Below, in pieces: positions 30,128 through 31,176 of a DNA stretch of 31,176 bases. The first letter of the stretch is position 1. Each line of letters opens with the position of its first letter. Under the pieces are notes generated by a model that did no database searches, was not told the DNA's origin, and saw only the letters and a program-made list of their open reading frames with translations. Origin of the DNA: an uncultured Bacillota bacterium (GTDB taxonomy: Bacteria; Bacillota; Clostridia; Lachnospirales; Lachnospiraceae); NCBI GenBank assembly GCA_905200905.1, contig CAJKMA010000029.1:1-31176 (forward strand), given 5' to 3'. The position numbers and the translations under genes were made by a program.

Positions 30128-31176
30128 ATGTCCGAATTTAATATGAATGTTACTCCGGAAATCGAAAATCTTACAGAAGTGTGTAAGGAACATAGTAAAA
30201 TCGATTCGTCTTTGTATGGAAAGTATGACGTGAAAAGGGGACTTAGAGATTTAAATGGAAAAGGTGTCCTGGCAGGTCTTACACAGATTTCCAATATTGT
30301 ATCTAAAAAAGTGGTGGACGGGAAAGAAATCCCCTGTGAAGGTGAATTGTATTACCGTGGAATTAATATTGAGGATTTGACAGATGGTTTTTTGAAGGAG
30401 CAGAGATTTGGGTTTGAAGAGGCTACCTATTTATTATTATTTGGAACATTGCCAACACCAGGAGAATTAGAAGCGTTTTCAGCTATTTTGGCTTCTCAGC
30501 GGCAGCTGCCTACAAATTTTGTAAGAGATGTTATTATGAAAGCGCCCAGCAGAGATATGATGAATACCCTTTCCAGAAGTGTTCTGACCCTCTATTCTTA
30601 TGATGATCGCGCGGATGATGTCTCCCTTCCCAATGTTCTGCGTCAGTGTATGCAGCTGATCAGCCTGTGCCCGATGCTCACGATTTACGGCTATCAGGCC
30701 TACAGCCATTATCACGACGGAAACAGCCTTTATATCCATCAGCCTCTGACGGAAGGAAGCATGGCAGAGAATATTCTACATATTCTGCGCCCTGACAGTT
30801 CCTACACGCCTTTGGAAGCCAAGATTCTGGATATCTGCATGATTCTCCATATGGAGCATGGCGGAGGCAATAACTCCTCTTTCACCACGCATGTGGTTAC
30901 CTCTTCCCTGACAGACACTTATTCCGTCATGGCAGCCGCCATCGGTTCACTGAAGGGGCCTCGACATGGCGGAGCCAATATTAAGGTAATCCAGATGTTT
31001 GAGGATATGAAAGAAGAGGTCAAGGACTGGAAAGATGAAGAGGAAGTCGCCAATTATCTGCAGCGCCTGCTCAATCGGGATGCCTTCGATCATGCCGGCC
31101 TGATCTACGGCGTGGGCCATGCGGTTTATTCCAAATCCGACCCGAGAGCCATCGTTTTAAAATCTTTTGTGGAGCG
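30128..31176 (+). CDS. gltA: Citrate synthase (3' end cut by the window)
   Basis: The window holds 349 residues of a type with an N-terminal extension typical of Clostridia. The enzyme condenses acetyl-CoA and oxaloacetate. LYYRGINIEDL (75-85), HMEHGGGNNSSF (241-252, H244), GPRHGGAN (277-284, H280) and GVGHAVYSKSDPRA (328-341, H331, R340) are the active-site blocks; the final catalytic Asp lies beyond the edge. GGGGG precedes the ATG. Base composition changes sharply inside the gene: about 37% GC over 30121-30540 and about 51% over 30601-31140 by hand count. The codon choice moves from TTA/TTG and GAA toward CTG, CTC and ACG. The frame is unbroken. Confidence 0.95.
   Translation, partial: MSEFNMNVTPEIENLTEVCKEHSKIDSSLYGKYDVKRGLRDLNGKGVLAGLTQISNIVSKKVVDGKEIPCEGELYYRGINIEDLTDGFLKEQRFGFEEATYLLLFGTLPTPGELEAFSAILASQRQLPTNFVRDVIMKAPSRDMMNTLSRSVLTLYSYDDRADDVSLPNVLRQCMQLISLCPMLTIYGYQAYSHYHDGNSLYIHQPLTEGSMAENILHILRPDSSYTPLEAKILDICMILHMEHGGGNNSSFTTHVVTSSLTDTYSVMAAAIGSLKGPRHGGANIKVIQMFEDMKEEVKDWKDEEEVANYLQRLLNRDAFDHAGLIYGVGHAVYSKSDPRAIVLKSFVE

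Noticed and set aside
1..31176. CRISPR array, tRNA, rRNA, prophage or origin
   Set aside because: No regularly spaced repeats, no tRNA cloverleaf-type sequences ending in CCA, no rRNA blocks, no integrase or phage structural genes and no DnaA-box cluster were seen on either strand by eye.

Overview
This window reads as chromosomal DNA from a low-to-mid GC anaerobic Firmicute, most likely a Lachnospiraceae (Blautia-like) gut bacterium. The reasons are the AT-rich third codon positions, the strong GGAGG-type ribosome binding sites, the consensus sigma-A promoters, the Rnf-type redox genes, the EFR1-type ferredoxin, the Rpn-family nuclease and the type Ibeta DAHP synthase. Genus is inference. 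I see no prophage, IS element, CRISPR array, tRNA or rRNA. No gene-free gap exceeds 300 bases.

Region 1 (1-10 kb) is a redox block. After the 3' end of rplT and its terminator comes a single-gene EFR1 flavodoxin/ferredoxin unit (348-1109). Next is an Rnf-like operon (1277-5349) encoding RnfC, RnfD, an unusually long RnfG and one RnfE/RnfA-family membrane protein. The operon ends in a hairpin with no rnfA or rnfB gene. A convergent old-yellow-enzyme-type reductase (5419-7377) is divergent from a sodium:solute symporter (7501-8913), with two palindromes between their starts. ApbE, the flavin transferase expected to flavinylate RnfD and RnfG, lies at 8973-10013 behind a near-consensus promoter. 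The truncated, apparently recombined Rnf complex with an extra FMN-binding-like domain in RnfG and ApbE nearby is the most unusual system here.

Region 2 (10-14 kb) is a tight operon of a membrane-anchored NodB-type polysaccharide deacetylase, the AAA+ protein RarA and a MATE exporter. The exporter overlaps a convergent shikimate kinase gene (aroK) by 15 bp.

Region 3 (14-18.7 kb) is a MarR-regulated heterodimeric ABC exporter (marR-abcA-abcB, overlapping genes). Two copies of a TTAGTCGACTAA-like palindrome lie in the marR/aroK intergenic space.

Region 4 (18.7-22.1 kb) is accessory. It holds a three-gene unit (a protein with an orphan GGADGPT motif, a DUF1653 protein and a HAD hydrolase), an Rpn-family PD-(D/E)XK nuclease with a TTG start, and an ATPase gene that appears to have suffered an in-frame internal deletion.

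Region 5 (22.1-26.6 kb) is a minus-strand operon, moxR - DUF58 - transglutaminase/DUF4129. This is a widespread set of unknown exact function, probably acting at the envelope.

Region 6 (26.8-31.2 kb) holds aroF and topB, followed by a citrate synthase gene cut by the window end. Within citrate synthase the GC content jumps from about 37% to about 51% (hand count) with the reading frame intact. This suggests either a recombinant allele or an assembly chimera.
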